DNA of 64,000 nucleotides from contig JASEVX010000012.1 of assembly GCA_031761405.1 (NCBI GenBank), forward strand, positions 24,844,694-24,908,693. The letters run 5' to 3'. A model generated the notes under the pieces. The model saw nothing but the letters and a program-made list of their open reading frames with translations. It was not told where the DNA came from and searched no databases. A program made the translations under genes and the position numbers. Origin of the DNA: Serripes groenlandicus. Taxonomy: Eukaryota; Mollusca; Bivalvia; Cardiida; Cardiidae. This document shows, in pieces, positions 34,932 through 46,086 of the stretch; position 1 is the first letter of the stretch; the number at the start of each line of letters is the position of its first letter.

Positions 34932-35768
34932 ATGTCTGTGGATATTCCAGTAATGAGTGAGCTGATCGAACATGAGTACAAACAAAGTGATGAGAAAACT
35001 TCTAAATGTGATGATTGTGAATATACATGTAGTAGGAAAAGTAATTTAAGTAAACACAAGAGAAAACACACTGGAGAGAAATCATATATATGTGATGTTT
35101 CAGTTTGTGAATTTGAAAGTGATCAGAAAGGTGATTTAATCAGACACATGAGAATACATACTGGAGAAAAACCATATAAATGTGATGTTTGTGAACATAC
35201 ATCTAGTAGGAAAAGTGATTTAATCCAACACAAAAGAATACACACTGGAGAGAAACCTTTTAAATGTGATATTTGTGAATATGCATGTAGTAGGAAACGT
35301 GATTTAATCCAACACAAGAGAAAACATACTGGAGAGAAATCATATATATGTGATGTTTGTGAATTTGAAAGTTATCACAAAAGTAATTTAATCAGACACA
35401 TGATGATACATACTGGAGAGAAACCTTATAACTGTGAAGTTTGTGAATATGCATGTAATCACAAAAGTAATTTAAATAAACACATGAGAATACATACTGG
35501 AGAGACACCTTATAAATGTGATGTTTGTGAAAATGCATTTAATCAAAAATGTAATTTAAATAAACACATGAGAATACATACTGGAGAGACACCTTATAAA
35601 TGTGATGTTTGTGAATATGCATGTAATCACAAAGGTAATTTAAGTAAACACATGAGAATACATACTGGAGCGAAACATTATACATGTGATTTGTGTGAAT
35701 ATGCATGTAATCACAAAGGGCTATTAATCAAGCACATGTTAATACACACTGGAGAGAAATCTTTTTAA
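34932..35768 (+). CDS. C2H2 zinc-finger protein, nine fingers
   Basis: A single-exon 278-residue protein with A at -3 of the ATG. After ~25 acidic N-terminal residues come nine consecutive C2H2 fingers from about residue 26 to 272, joined by TGEKP/TGEKS/TGETP linkers. Finger 2 has a C-x4-C spacing (CDVSVC), consistent with a 6-bp insertion but still allowed in the class. No KRAB, BTB or other effector domain is present. It is expected to bind DNA in the nucleus; targets are unknown. The frame ends early: in 'gagaaatctttttaaatg' one extra T turns the usual linker codons into a TAA stop, and more finger sequence follows out of frame. It could be a young paralogue still expressed in shortened form, or a gene starting to decay. 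A relic of similar wording is at 8.15 kb. Confidence 0.75.
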   Translation: MSVDIPVMSELIEHEYKQSDEKTSKCDDCEYTCSRKSNLSKHKRKHTGEKSYICDVSVCEFESDQKGDLIRHMRIHTGEKPYKCDVCEHTSSRKSDLIQHKRIHTGEKPFKCDICEYACSRKRDLIQHKRKHTGEKSYICDVCEFESYHKSNLIRHMMIHTGEKPYNCEVCEYACNHKSNLNKHMRIHTGETPYKCDVCENAFNQKCNLNKHMRIHTGETPYKCDVCEYACNHKGNLSKHMRIHTGAKHYTCDLCEYACNHKGLLIKHMLIHTGEKSF

Positions 35769-35970
35769 ATGTGATGTTTGTGAATATGCAAGTAACCTCA
35801 AAGGTCAATTAATCAGACACATCCGAATACATACTGCGGAGAAAACTTATAAATGTGATGTTTGTGAATATGCAGGTAATTGTAAAGGTAAATTAATCCA
35901 TCACATGAGAAAACATACATGAAATATGCCTTATAAATGTGATGTTTGTGAATATGCAAGTAATCAATAA
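35769..35970 (+). pseudogene. Out-of-frame zinc-finger tail
   Basis: Two further fingers read through in the +1 frame (CDVCEYASN and CDVCEYAGN starts). A TGA then falls where the next linker should be, and another partial finger ends in 'gcaagtaatcaataa'. The order shows the ancestral protein had at least eleven or twelve fingers. Confidence 0.7.
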
Positions 35971-36004
35971 ATGTCGCCCCCAGTTGGGGGTATATCTTCT
36001 AGGA

Positions 36005-36110
36005 ATAAGCCTTGGCTGAGTGGTTAGCGTCGGTGCTTTGAAACCAGGCGGTCAAAGTGGAGTGCCCCTTGGAAAAGCAAATTTCCTAGCCTACTGGTCA
36101 ACGTTACGCG
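36005..36110 (+). repeat. SINE S2 head and part of body
   Basis: 'ctgagtggttagcgtcgg' and 'gtggagtgccccttgg' match the SINE at 1.05-1.28 kb on the other strand. The tail is missing. Confidence 0.55.
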
Positions 36111-36255
36111 TTTTGTATAAGGTGTCAATACTATAGATAACATGTCAAACTGATAATCCTTGCTTTGGGCTATTAAAGTGATCTATACAATACTGATGGT
36201 TTCGTTCCAAAACTCCGTAACTTCAACTTAGATAGCATGTAGTTACGTTTTTATT

Positions 36256-37117
36256 AGCTCTACTGGCCAAAGGCCAGAAGGGCTTATGTCGTGGCGATTT
36301 GTCCGTCGTGCGTGTGTCGCCCGTCCGTAAACAATTTCTTGTTAACACGATACAGTCTTTACTTTTGATTGTATCTCAACCAAACTTATACAGTAGTTAG
36401 ATATCTATGAGAGCTCGGTTCCTTTCGAAAACCAGCCAGATCCATGCATGACTGGATTATGGCCCTTGAAATGGTCAAAATTGCTATAAAAGACCTTGTT
36501 AACACGATAAAGTCTTCACTTTTGATTGTATCTCAACCAAACTTATACAGTAGTTAGATATTCATGAGAGCTCGGTTCCTTTCGAAAACCGGCCAGATCC
36601 GCCCATGCATGACTGGATTATGGCCCTTGAAATGGTCAAAATTGCTATAAAAGAGCTTGTGAACACGATACAGTCTTCACTTTTGATTGTATCTCAACAA
36701 AACTTATACAGTAGTTAGATATCCATGAGAGTTAGGTTCCTTTCGAAAACCAGCCAGATCCGCCCATGCATGACTGGATTATGGCCCTTGAAATGGTCAA
36801 AATTGCTATAAAAGAGCTTGTTAACACGATACAGTCTTCACTTTTGATTGTATCTCAACCAAACTTATACAGTAGTTAGATATCCATGAGAGCTCAGTTC
36901 CTTTCGAAAACCAGCCAGATCCGCCCATGCATGACTGGATTATGGCCCTTGAAATGGTCAAAATTGCTATAATACAGCTTGTGAACACAATAGAGCTTCC
37001 ATTTACTATCTGATCTTCACCAAACTTAGATGATATTTGAATATTGATGACATATTGGTTCCTTTTGAAACAAGCCAGATCAATACCAGTAGAGCATAGG
37101 CCCTCATTGGCCTCTTG
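36256..37117 (+). mobile_element. Helitron-like element, family E (complete)
   Basis: Same 5' hairpin (gctctactgg, ctggcc/ggccag), a cgtccgtcgtgcgtgtg run, five ~160 bp units, and a 3' end ccagtagagc, hairpin and ctcttg before ttt. The 10-base subterminal inverted repeat gctctactgg / ccagtagagc is exact. Confidence 0.75.
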
Positions 37118-37479
37118 TTTAATTAATCTACTCAAAAAACGACATCCTGCCTTCAAGAGGGTCCCCAATTTGTCATGTTTTTAAAAGATTTGAGAATTGG
37201 GAACATTTCGTGTCATTTTCAACAGTATTTCAGTTGTATACATTGTAATCAGAACTACAAGCTTCATAAAAAAATACATTAAGCAAGTGATCAATTAATT
37301 GAAATCTGATCACTTTACTGACACATTTTTGACTAACATTGTTTTCTTTCAAATTCACGGGTTGAACGAACGAACATGTAAATGCAAGTCCTGGAACTTG
37401 AACAGAATAAAACAACAGTAAGAACACTTTACGGCAAATAACATATTTACAAACTCTTTTTTGGCGAAGCATGCACTAA

Positions 37480-37560
37480 TGGGTCGAATATTCGAATATT
37501 CGAATACTTTGTGATCGAATATTCGAATACTAATTTTGGTATTCGTTGCCATCCCTGAAT
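37480..37560 (-). mobile_element. hAT-like terminus with 'ttcgaatattcgaa' repeats
   Basis: On the minus strand it reads cagggatggcaacgaatac followed by repeated attcgaatattcga. The CAGGG start and this motif resemble hAT MITE ends. A related segment lies at 60.4 kb. The other end is not found. Confidence 0.4.
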
Positions 37561-37870
37561 TAATTTCATACGTGTACGCGCCCTATAATACATTCCCCCC
37601 ATGCAGAAAGCCACCAACTAGAACCTGTGTATGGAGAGATTGAACTTAAGTAGAATCTCCTGTGATGTTTGCATGATATGTATTTAGGTATGTTCACTAG
37701 TATGTGTGTATATGTGATAATTTCATACGTGGAAATGCCTCACAATACATTTCCCCAATGAAGAAAGCCATCAACTAGAACCTGTGTATGCGGGAGAGAT
37801 TGAACTTTAGAATAATGTCCTGTGATGTTTGTAAACGTATATTTTTGGTTAGTTTTAAGATTCTGACCAT
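37561..37870 (+). repeat. ~165 bp tandem duplication
   Basis: 'taatttcatacgtg', 'actagaacctgtgtatg' and 'tcctgtgatgtttg' occur in the same order twice, about 165 bp apart. Confidence 0.65.
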
Positions 37871-37985
37871 TTGTTTATATTCAGACGAGACCGGGCATAT
37901 TTACAGGTTGATCTGAATCTACACTGTTTAGAAATGTCAACATGTACATTTTTTTCATGCACTGGCTAATATAACAACTACGTTA

Positions 37986-38242
37986 GCCGTCCCGTGAAAA
38001 AAACAACATTGTGGACTCTGCGTAAAGTATCGACCCGGATCAGCCTAAGCATGCCGCGCAGGCTTACCCGGATAGACACTTTTCGCTTGCTGTGGATTTT
38101 CTGTTTTAGGAATCATTACTCTATACCTTTATCTACCTGAGACGGAACGTGTCGGTCCCGATAAGTCTGCACGGACTGCGCAGGCTGATCCGGATCGGTA
38201 CATTACGCAGAGGCCATAATGTTTGTTTTCTCGCGGGACGGC
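37986..38242. mobile_element. MITE family B with TTA target duplication
   Basis: Long inverted repeats: gccgtcccgtgaaaaaaac at the left and gttttctcgcgggacggc at the right. Inner arms are 'tctgcgtaaagtatcgacc' and 'cggtacattacgcaga'. TTA flanks both sides (37983-37985 and 38243-38245). Non-coding. Confidence 0.75.
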
Positions 38243-38389
38243 TTAAATCATTAAACAATACTATACATTCTTAGGAAACTGCTTTTTATGGTTTTTGTTC
38301 AACCCAACTACGCAATAATACTTATGCCTCAACATGAAGAGGATGATATACAGCCTGTGCCATCATTCTTACCACCATAGACTTTCAGC

Positions 38390-38500
38390 GACTTTCGCTT
38401 CCTATACTCCACCCAACATTTCCCCCCATGCAATTGGCTTCCTTCCCACACATACTAGTTTAGCTTAGCCCATTGGTGGAACATGTATGTCTTTTGTCGA
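38390..38500 (-). repeat. Old SINE (S1-like) fragment
   Basis: The reverse complement holds 'tccaccaatgggctaagc' and 'aagccaattgcatgggg', worn versions of the S1 body. Confidence 0.4.
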
Positions 38501-38611
38501 TAATTGGGTCAAGCTACAATATCAATCAAGGGGTCACGAGTCAGATCCCCGGCTTGGATGTTAATTCTTTGCAATGATAGAACAAAGACATTTGTCTTTT
38601 AATGGACAAAC

Positions 38612-38871
38612 CCGCCTCGGTGATGTAGTAGTAGTGCGTCTACGGGAGGTCGCATGTTCAATCCCCCTGTCGGATTAACCAAACACTTTAAAAATAACAG
38701 CAATGGCTGCTTTCCTTGCCGCTCAGTGTAGCAGGGATAGCATAACGATTTACTGGTAGACTGGTGTCAGGATAAACGGACCAATAGTACTGGTAACTTA
38801 CCCAGGAATGCCATGATTTAACTGGAAAATTGTTTAAATCAGCGTAAAACACCATATAATCAATCGATCTA
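38612..38871 (+). repeat. SINE (family S3)
   Basis: tRNA-like head 'cctcggtgatgtagtagtag' with B-box-like 'gcatgttcaatcccc'. The body includes 'agcaatggctgctttccttg', and the tail is 'aaatcagcgtaaaacacc' plus aatcaatcgat. A partial relative is at 8.66 kb. Confidence 0.6.
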
Positions 38872-39104
38872 ATGGACAAATTGACATTATAATACAAACT
38901 TGAATAATATAGTATCAAATTAGTGTCCTTATGCATGATTTTACGCTTTCATTACGACGGAAACATGTAATCTCTTGTTTCTCACGGCGATAAATCTTGT
39001 ATTTCTCACGACGTAGTGTGAATTTCACGAGTATTACGGTTGGTCTCGCGTTTTTTACGGTCACGCTACGCTCTGGTAACCATTTTTGCTTGCAATTCGA
39101 TTTG

Positions 39105-39112
39105 TATATATA
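39105..39112 (+). promoter_or_regulatory. Possible TATA box
   Basis: TATATATA lies 27-34 bp before the ATG at 39139. If used, transcription would start almost at the start codon, giving a very short leader, so the assignment is weak. Confidence 0.3.
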
Positions 39113-39138
39113 GCCTCAACGCTCTTTGGCTTACCAAG

Positions 39139-39260
39139 ATGTCGAAAATTACACTTTCCGTGTGTTTTGTTGTATTTCTGCTCTTGGAAGAGCAATGCTG
39201 CGCAATTTCCCTTACTGATGTTTATAACAGCAAAGTATTTAAGGCCGAGTACTACGAGAG
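39139..39260 (+). CDS. Exon 1 of a predicted small secreted protein
   Basis: The ATG has A at -3. The first ~22-24 residues form a typical signal peptide: MSK, then a hydrophobic stretch (LSVCFVVFLLL) and a cleavage region near CCAIS. The mature part begins around SLTDVYNSKVFKAEYYE. The coding part ends with AG directly before a strong donor, gtgagt at 39261-39266. This leaves two bases of an open codon; reading on gives TGA at once. It therefore looks like a true first exon. The next compatible exon I can see is at 58285-58459; other exons may lie between. I do not recognise the family. Product fate: secretory pathway. Confidence 0.5.
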
Positions 39261-39266
39261 GTGAGT

Positions 39267-40402
39267 TGAATTTTGTTTACGTCTTTTAATATGTAATACC
39301 AACTACATTGCGTTTTGGATTGAATTGAAATTAACGAGATCACTGGTTTATTGCGTGATTTCGTACCGTGCTATATGTGGTTACTTTGTTATTTCACGAT
39401 AATTGACAATAGAAGGAGAAGTTATTATACGACAAACTAAATATCAATGCCTTTCTCAGATAGTATTTGTAGCCCAGTAAATACCTACTGATCCAAAGAG
39501 TATTGGTTTTCCATTCAAATCTAATTATAAGTATGTTGATCATGCCACCATTGTGTGTACTGTAGTATTCTATAAATGGGTATTTTAAATGGTTTTTCCA
39601 TTCAAATCTATTTATAAGTATGTTGATCATTCGATAATTGTGTATACTGTAGCATTCTATACATAGGTGGTTTCAACTAGTTGCTTATTGGACGCCGCCA
39701 GTAGGCGGCTTCCAGTAGGAATGTCTTGAAATTTAGCACAAGGAAAATTATAGACGTGCCAGTGTGACCACATATCGGGATTTCTCTTTGTCCTTTCTAA
39801 GTATATTAATTTACGGTAAATGACTTTTAAAACATCCCATTTACACTTTATATACATGTGTGAGTCTTGCAAATTAAACAAAAAAAGACAAAGACCGGTA
39901 TAATAATTCATTGTATGTACATTTTTAGTTAAGCGAAATTCATACTGTATCTAATCTAAACAGTAACATACTGAATTGGTTACCTGCCTCATACGCTTTA
40001 TAATTTCAATAGTATCTCATACCGGGAACCAAAAAAAGGCGCGTTAAATGTAGTCTGGTTCCTTACATCCTATGATATTACGCAGTAATTAGAGGAAGAA
40101 ACAGACTATGCTAAATGAGCCAAGGAAAATCTCGCCTTTATTACGTCACTGCGTGGTTTTAAACAGTATGTATATCCGTTATATTCGAGCAAGCATAAAC
40201 TAAACTATAGAAAAAAGTAAACCATTTCATTGATTATAGTGGTTATCTGCTCGTTTCCTTATCTGATTCATTCGCTTTAATTGCTAGAAACAGGAACGAA
40301 AACAGGACGTTTGCTCGTCCGACATGAAACTCTCTCCAATAACAACTTAAATGAACCCTGAATCAGGTTATGACCAAATATGATTTTTTCCATTTACGGG
40401 AT
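39267..40402. other. Intronic or intergenic sequence with a ~95 bp duplication
   Basis: 'tttccattcaaatcta' plus 'ataagtatgttgatcat' occurs at about 39508 and again at about 39597. No supported gene. If the split gene model holds, this is the start of its large intron. Confidence 0.4.
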
Positions 40403-40892
40403 TAACCCTTTCCCACATATATACCCTTTCAGAGCCTCCGCAACAGATGATAATTGTGGTAAAGGGTGAAATTACTCATAATGAGCTTAATTTTCTCTAT
40501 TTACGGTTTTAACCATTTCCCACATATTTACCCTTTCTGAGCCTCTGCAGCAGACGACTTTTGAAATCATTGTGGCAAAAGGTGAAATTGCTCATAATGA
40601 GCAATTGCTCGATTTGCCACAATAATCTCAACTATTTTCAATTATCTTGCTATCAATTATAGAGATTTTATATGTATTGTACTTGATGATTCCAAAGTTT
40701 TTCAAGTTGAACATCGTTGAAATCATTGTGGCAAAAGGAGAAATTGCCCATAATGAGCAATATCTGCATTTACCACAATAATTTTAACACAATTCAATTA
40801 TCATACTATCATTTATAGAGATTTTTTATATTTTGTACATGATAATTTCATAATCGTCTGTTGCACATTTGTTATATGTGGGAAATGGTTAA
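40403..40892. mobile_element. MITE family A, best copy (piggyBac-like ends)
   Basis: TTAA followed by ccctttcccacata at the left, and tatgtgggaaatgg followed by TTAA at the right. TTAA targets with CCC/GGG tips are typical of piggyBac-type elements. The centre is a nested palindrome: attgtggcaaa ... attgctcat/atgagcaat ... tttgccacaat. The left ~115 bp is duplicated in tandem, with a second ttaaccatttcccacata at 40509. Confidence 0.7.
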
Positions 40893-41207
40893 ACCCTTAT
40901 CCACTATCATGACTTACCGATACAAATCAAAAACAGATTACCTTTGTGTCGGCATTATTTGATAAAAAATTCTCATAAAAGTGCGTGTGTTCAATACAAA
41001 TAGTTTGTTTATGTTTGGTACAAATTGGAATTCAGCATCTCCTATTGTCCATTTATCTTTAGTATTAGTCTTATATGTCACTTTCTATGATCAGTTTAAC
41101 TCTAAATCATCTCATTCACTTAAAACACAGACCCTGCCAGGTTAAATATCCTACATAAAACTTAGATCTTCAAATACCGATATCAGCATTACTAACTAAA
41201 GATTATT
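40893..41207. other. Unassigned AT-rich sequence
   Basis: Nothing recognisable. Confidence 0.4.
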
Positions 41208-41740
41208 ATCCCCCGCCTATGAAATAGGGAGGGGGATATTGAAATGGCGTTGTCCGTCCGTCCGTCCGTCCTTCCGTCCGTCCTTCCTTTTTTGATTAGT
41301 CAATTTTCCTTGGAGTTATTGCCCTTGATTTTTTTGAAAAATCTACGTTTTCAGCCATTTCTCAATAACTAGCGGGTAGAATCTCATGAAACTTAAAATA
41401 AATATGAACCACTATACTGGGATGATGCCTGTTCATTTTTCATTTGGATTAGTCAATTTTTCTTAGAGTTGTTTCCCTTGATTTATTAAAAAATAATCGT
41501 TCGTAGCCGTTTCTCAGTAACTAGCGGCTAGAATTTGATGAAACTTGAATGTAATATTAACCAACTTCCTGCCATTATTTCCCTCCAACTCTTTTTTGGA
41601 TTCCTTAATTTTTTTTAGAGTTACTGCCCCTGATTTATTAAAAAATCCACGCCTACAGTTATTTCTCAGTAACTAGCTGCTAGAATTTGATGAAACTTGA
41701 ATGTGATATGAACCAACATCCTGCAATGAACTTCTGAATA
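41208..41740 (+). mobile_element. Helitron-like element, family N (3' end not seen)
   Basis: 5' hairpin atcccccgcc ... aggggggat-like, then gtccgtccgtccgtccttcc. About three units carry 'gagttattgcccttgatt', 'ctcagtaactagcgg' and 'gatgaaacttgaatg'. Confidence 0.6.
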
Positions 41741-41949
41741 AATATGGTATCAAATCATTTACATTTATTATAACACTGTCTGATACATAATTATCCATGC
41801 ATTTTAGCTTCACTTTAAGAAGAGTAAAGATATCTATTGTATTTGTGTCACTGTTGGTTTAAGAAGCAAAACCTAGTATTCACATTTTTCCTGTGTTATT
41901 TAAGAAATAACAAATGACACCCCTTTAGTTTTGTAATATTGATTATTAA

Positions 41950-42178
41950 CCCTTTCACCGCATAAATACTCTGTTGAAAACAGTGCAGTTCCAGATAAGA
42001 CGCCGCTTTTAAAAGTGGCGTCTTATCTTGGACTGCACTATTTTGCAATAATTGATGTTCCTGAGTAAGCAGTTTCGGAAAATACAGTTTTATTTAATCG
42101 TCCCTCTGATTTATTTCGTTAAAATATTTTATCATAAAGTAATCCCAGTCGATATTTTATAATTTGGCGCGGAAAGGG
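41950..42178. mobile_element. MITE family C with a 58-nt hairpin
   Basis: Left ccctttcaccgcataaat after TTAA; right ggcgcggaaaggg before ATAA (a worn TTAA). Inside, 41982-42039 is a near-perfect inverted repeat with arms agtgcagt..agataagacgcc and ggcgtcttat..actgcact. Confidence 0.6.
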
Positions 42179-42182
42179 ATAA

Positions 42183-42850
42183 ACCAGTGTCATAACTTTA
42201 TTCTTTCCCCTTGATCTTGTGCGAAGAAGTTGAAATTTAAAGGTCAATTGCACATTAAACATAAAGACCTTCATGCACAAACAAGCCATCAATTACAAAC
42301 AAGCCATCGTTGGCGGGGAATATCTTTTCACTGAAAATGCTTGTTATTTTTCTAATGTTTGTGGATTTAAATGTCCTTTTTTTAATATCTTCATGTTCAA
42401 CGAAATATTGCGGCTTCTTTGATGCTTTGCGTCAAACATTCTTCATGTGTAAGTTGAAGTTAAAGCAAGCAAACTGTTTAGGCTAAATCAGTTTTTTGTT
42501 TGTTAAATGTTTTAAGGAATTTGTATATTTGTTTTTGTGTAATGGTACGATAACTGATTATCGATTTGATATATTCTGAACACGCCTGTCTTTCTGAATA
42601 TATGGTGTATTATATAAATTGTACAATAACTTCCATTGCATAACTGTCTATACTCAATAACGATGAACGGCTGGAGATGTGGTAAACATAGCTTGGTTTT
42701 GGAGACTTTTTACAATTGAAGAACAATCACAACTTCGAAGTAAATAGAAATGTAATTTATGATTATGTTTACTTGGCTCCTGATTTTCTTATATGCCTCG
42801 CAGTTGTTTACTATCGCATCAACTTCAATAATTTAAGTGCTGTTTATTAA
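42183..42850. other. Unassigned sequence
   Basis: No gene or repeat recognised. Confidence 0.4.
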
Positions 42851-43075
42851 TTAACCCTTTCCCATACACAACTACTCTTCAAAAATCGATTTGGAAACAC
42901 ATAGGCGAATATATTACATTTCTTTATAATATACATATAGTATAATAATCAAATAGATTCGAAAACATTGCGGCAACAGAATAAATTGCTCAAAATAATA
43001 CTAATTTCTCCTTAGGCCAAAACGTTTTCAAAAGTCGTCTACTGCACATGCGTCAATACAAAGACACCGCGCTTC
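42851..43075 (+). mobile_element. MITE family A copy
   Basis: Left ttaaccctttcccatacac, core 'gaaaacattgcggcaac' and 'aaaagtcgtctactgcac'. The right end is not clear. Confidence 0.55.
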
Positions 43076-43807
43076 CTTTCTTTGCTGTATTATGCAGCAT
43101 TTTTGCACTTGTGTGTCAACAGTGTGGGATTCAGAATGCCGATAAGGAGGCTGACATCTTAATTGTGTAACGCTTATATCATTTACAATAAGTAAAATAA
43201 ATGATAGGCTCTTAAACATTAACAATATATAATTTCAACATTATGTTACATGTACATCCTTCTTTCTTTAAAGCAATATATTAAGGAGTCAAATCAAAGA
43301 TAGTAGATCAACATCTATCTTGATACAATCGAGTACATTTGATCAAACAGGCAAATTGCATCGACACCAGACTAGATATGTTCAAAATCATATTCATAAA
43401 CATTATCAACCACTATCTTAGCTGGATACTTGTTTGCTAAAGTTTCTCAATAAAACAAGATTTAATATAAATGTTAGTTGTTTTTATTTTTCTACCATGG
43501 TCAAAGGGAAATAACTGCTAAAGCATTCATCTATAATTTGCATGAGTTATTTTTCTTTTTAAACAAAGAGTCGCATTCATCTATAATTTGCATGAGTTAT
43601 TTTTCTTTTTAAACAAAGAGTCTATTTATTGTTCAAGTTGAATATTGAATGACAACGATCACTGTCACTGCCTCTTAAATGTTTATGGAATGGTTAACTT
43701 AACAGTATTAAAGAAAATGAATTGAAAAGAACCATTTGTTCTTTGCACCGCACTGGGGATTATTTTGCCCCTTAACCACTATGCGGCACAAACACTGTTG
43801 TTTGAAC
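43076..43807. other. Unassigned; contains an exact 50-bp tandem duplication
   Basis: The block starting gcattcatctataatttgc is repeated exactly at 43523-43572 and 43573-43622. No coding signal. Confidence 0.6.
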
Positions 43808-44185
43808 TTATGTCTCATGATTTATTTCAAATGTCGCACAGAACTCTTTAAATTCGTGAAAACTGAACTGTGGACCATTGTCTGACCTAAGAATGGACGG
43901 TATTCCATGGCACACGAAAACATCCTCCAAAGCTTTTATAACTTCTGTAGTAGTTTCTTGTGTGATTTGTACTACATCAATGTATTTGAAATAATAGTCA
44001 ACCAAAAGTACATACGTGTTGCATTTCAAGTCAAAAAGGTTACAACCTACCATACTGTAAGGAAGACCTGGTGTTTTTGTAGGTTTTAACCGTTCACACG
44101 TTTGTTGGTTCTGAAGTTTAGCGCATTGACTACAATCTTCCACTAACGTTTCAATGCCAGAGTTCATACCAGGCAAACACATCAC
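43808..44185 (-). pseudogene. Gypsy-like integrase fragment
   Basis: 125 codons covering the end of the zinc-binding region (C..C in EDCSQCAKLQ) and the catalytic core. DYYFKYIDV and the GIPSILRSDNGPQF motif, with the second catalytic Asp, are present. The usual first Asp of the G-x-DLF motif is Asn here (GCNLF), so the enzyme would be inactive. It would normally join element DNA into the host chromosome. The C-terminal part is missing. Confidence 0.75.
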
Positions 44186-44717
44186 TTACACTCTTTTTGC
44201 ACTTGACAATGCCTAAATGTGACACGTGTATCAGTTTAGCATTTGTGCGCGTAAACTAGGTGGAATAACAATTCTCAATCCTTTGTAAACAACACCGCCT
44301 GATATTGATAGTTGATCTCGCGAGTCCCAAAATGGACGGATCATAATTGGTTTGTTTTCTTAAATCTGGTCATCCACACATTATTATTACACTGTGTAAT
44401 GTTGAAAGTTCAGATTCTGTGCAGCTTTGAATTTCTGAATATTTCGACTGGCTCACAGAGATCATTTTGACCGATACTTCTCTAAAGTGATCTGGTTCTG
44501 ACATGTCATTTGGTAAAAGTGCTCATGAAAGTGCATTGGAAATATGCATGTCCTTGCCTTTTCTGTAACAAACTTGAAGATCATACCACAGGAGTTTCAT
44601 CATCATGTTCTGAAACCTTATAGGAGCTGATAGTAACGGCTTTTTGAATATTTGCTTTTACGGTTTGCGATCATTGTTACTTCTTTTCCAAACACATAGT
44701 AATGGCACTTAGTTACG

Positions 44718-45002
44718 CTATATGCTATTACAAAGGATTTCCTTTTCTATCTGTGCATAACGCTTTTCAGCTTCTGTTATTGCGTGAATTGCGTGTGCTA
44801 TGACTCTGCCTTCCTGTAACAGCACAACCCCTACACCATCTTTGCTGGCATCACATTCTATCTTAATGTCTTTGTACACATCATAGTAGGCGAGTACTGG
44901 TGGAGTGCCGCAGAGCTTCTTGAGCTCCTTAAAACATCTATTCCTGTTCATGGTTTCACTCAAATTGTATGTATGACTTGAGAAGAATTCGTATGGGAGC
45001 AT
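44718..45002 (-). pseudogene. Gypsy-like RNase H fragment
   Basis: Contains the link FKELKKLCGTPPVLAYYD and the RNase H start IECDASKDGVGVVLLQ with its catalytic Asp, then AEKRYAQIEKEIL with the catalytic Glu. It would degrade the RNA strand of the hybrid during reverse transcription. The frame breaks on both sides. Confidence 0.75.
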
Positions 45003-45447
45003 CTACTTATCTTAGGTTTGGAATGAACTTTACCAAGTACTGTACTTATCCTGAAAGCCTTCGTACACCATCTTTGTCTTTTGGAGCATGCATTTCTTCT
45101 AAATTGCTTTTATCTTTGCAGGATCAGCATGTAAACTTTTATTTGTCAAAATGTAACGCTAGGTTGTCTGATTTTGCACTTATCATAATTTAGCATTAAG
45201 TTGTACCCTGTAGCGCGGTCAATGACTTTTCTCAATATTTTGTCATGTTTCTCAATATCAGAATGTCATTAATTATGGCATATGCACTTTGAATGACTTT
45301 AAGAATTTCGTCAATGATGCGTTGGTATATTCTGGAGCTGATCTAATGCCAAACGGTAACCAAAGCCAACGATACCAGCCCAAATGGAGTGTTGAATGTA
45401 ATTAAAAAAATGATGACTTTTTGTCTAGTCTTATTTGTAAAAAATCC

Positions 45448-45729
45448 TTATTTTGCACCAAGAACAGAAAATACCTTTGCTGTTGGAATATTTGAAATGA
45501 CGTCTTCACTGTTTCTCATCAGCTGAAGTTCGCCCTTTATTGCCATGTTGAGGTCTTTTGGATAGATGCAAACGAGAACTTTGTCATTTTTCAGTGAAAC
45601 AACCATCGAACTAACCCATTCAGTAGGCTCATGAACTGGCATGATAAACCCATCCCCTTCCATTTCGTGGAGTTTATCGATAACACATGGTTTTAAAGAT
45701 GCTGCCATTCTCCTAGGTCGGTGAATCAC
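45448..45729 (-). pseudogene. Gypsy-like reverse transcriptase fragment
   Basis: Start of the RT domain: EPTEWVSSMVV, CIYPKDLNMAIK and AKVFSVLGAK. In active enzymes the last motif reads S-x-LDA with the first catalytic Asp; here it is Gly. The rest of the RT to RNase H (45.0-45.4 kb) is broken by stops. Confidence 0.75.
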
Positions 45730-46086
45730 TCCAGCAGCATTCGCTTGTAGCTTTATGCTGTATTCCCCTGGCAGAGTACCTGTTGTTCTTGAAACTCACG
45801 TGTTAGTTCATGTTTTAACCTCACTTGCTCTACATTGTTTATCCGCTGTATCAGACCAAGCTTTTCAGCTGTATCAGACCAAGCTTTTCAGCTGTATCAT
45901 CACTGATGATATTCTCTTAACTCAAATCGACTCTTTCAAATCTCGCGCTGATCTGATGACTTTTATATGCAATAGGAGCGAAAATTGTCCCGATTGGCTT
46001 TACCTTGTGGTTTGTGTATGATTTCAGTCTTTTTGAAGAATGATACAGACTAACTTCTTTTTTTCACTTTATTGTAGTCTGTTTTT

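Noticed and set aside
39394..39630. 78-codon minus frame with an internal repeat
   Set aside because: The internal similarity is a ~95 bp DNA duplication; no signal, domain or start context supports a gene.
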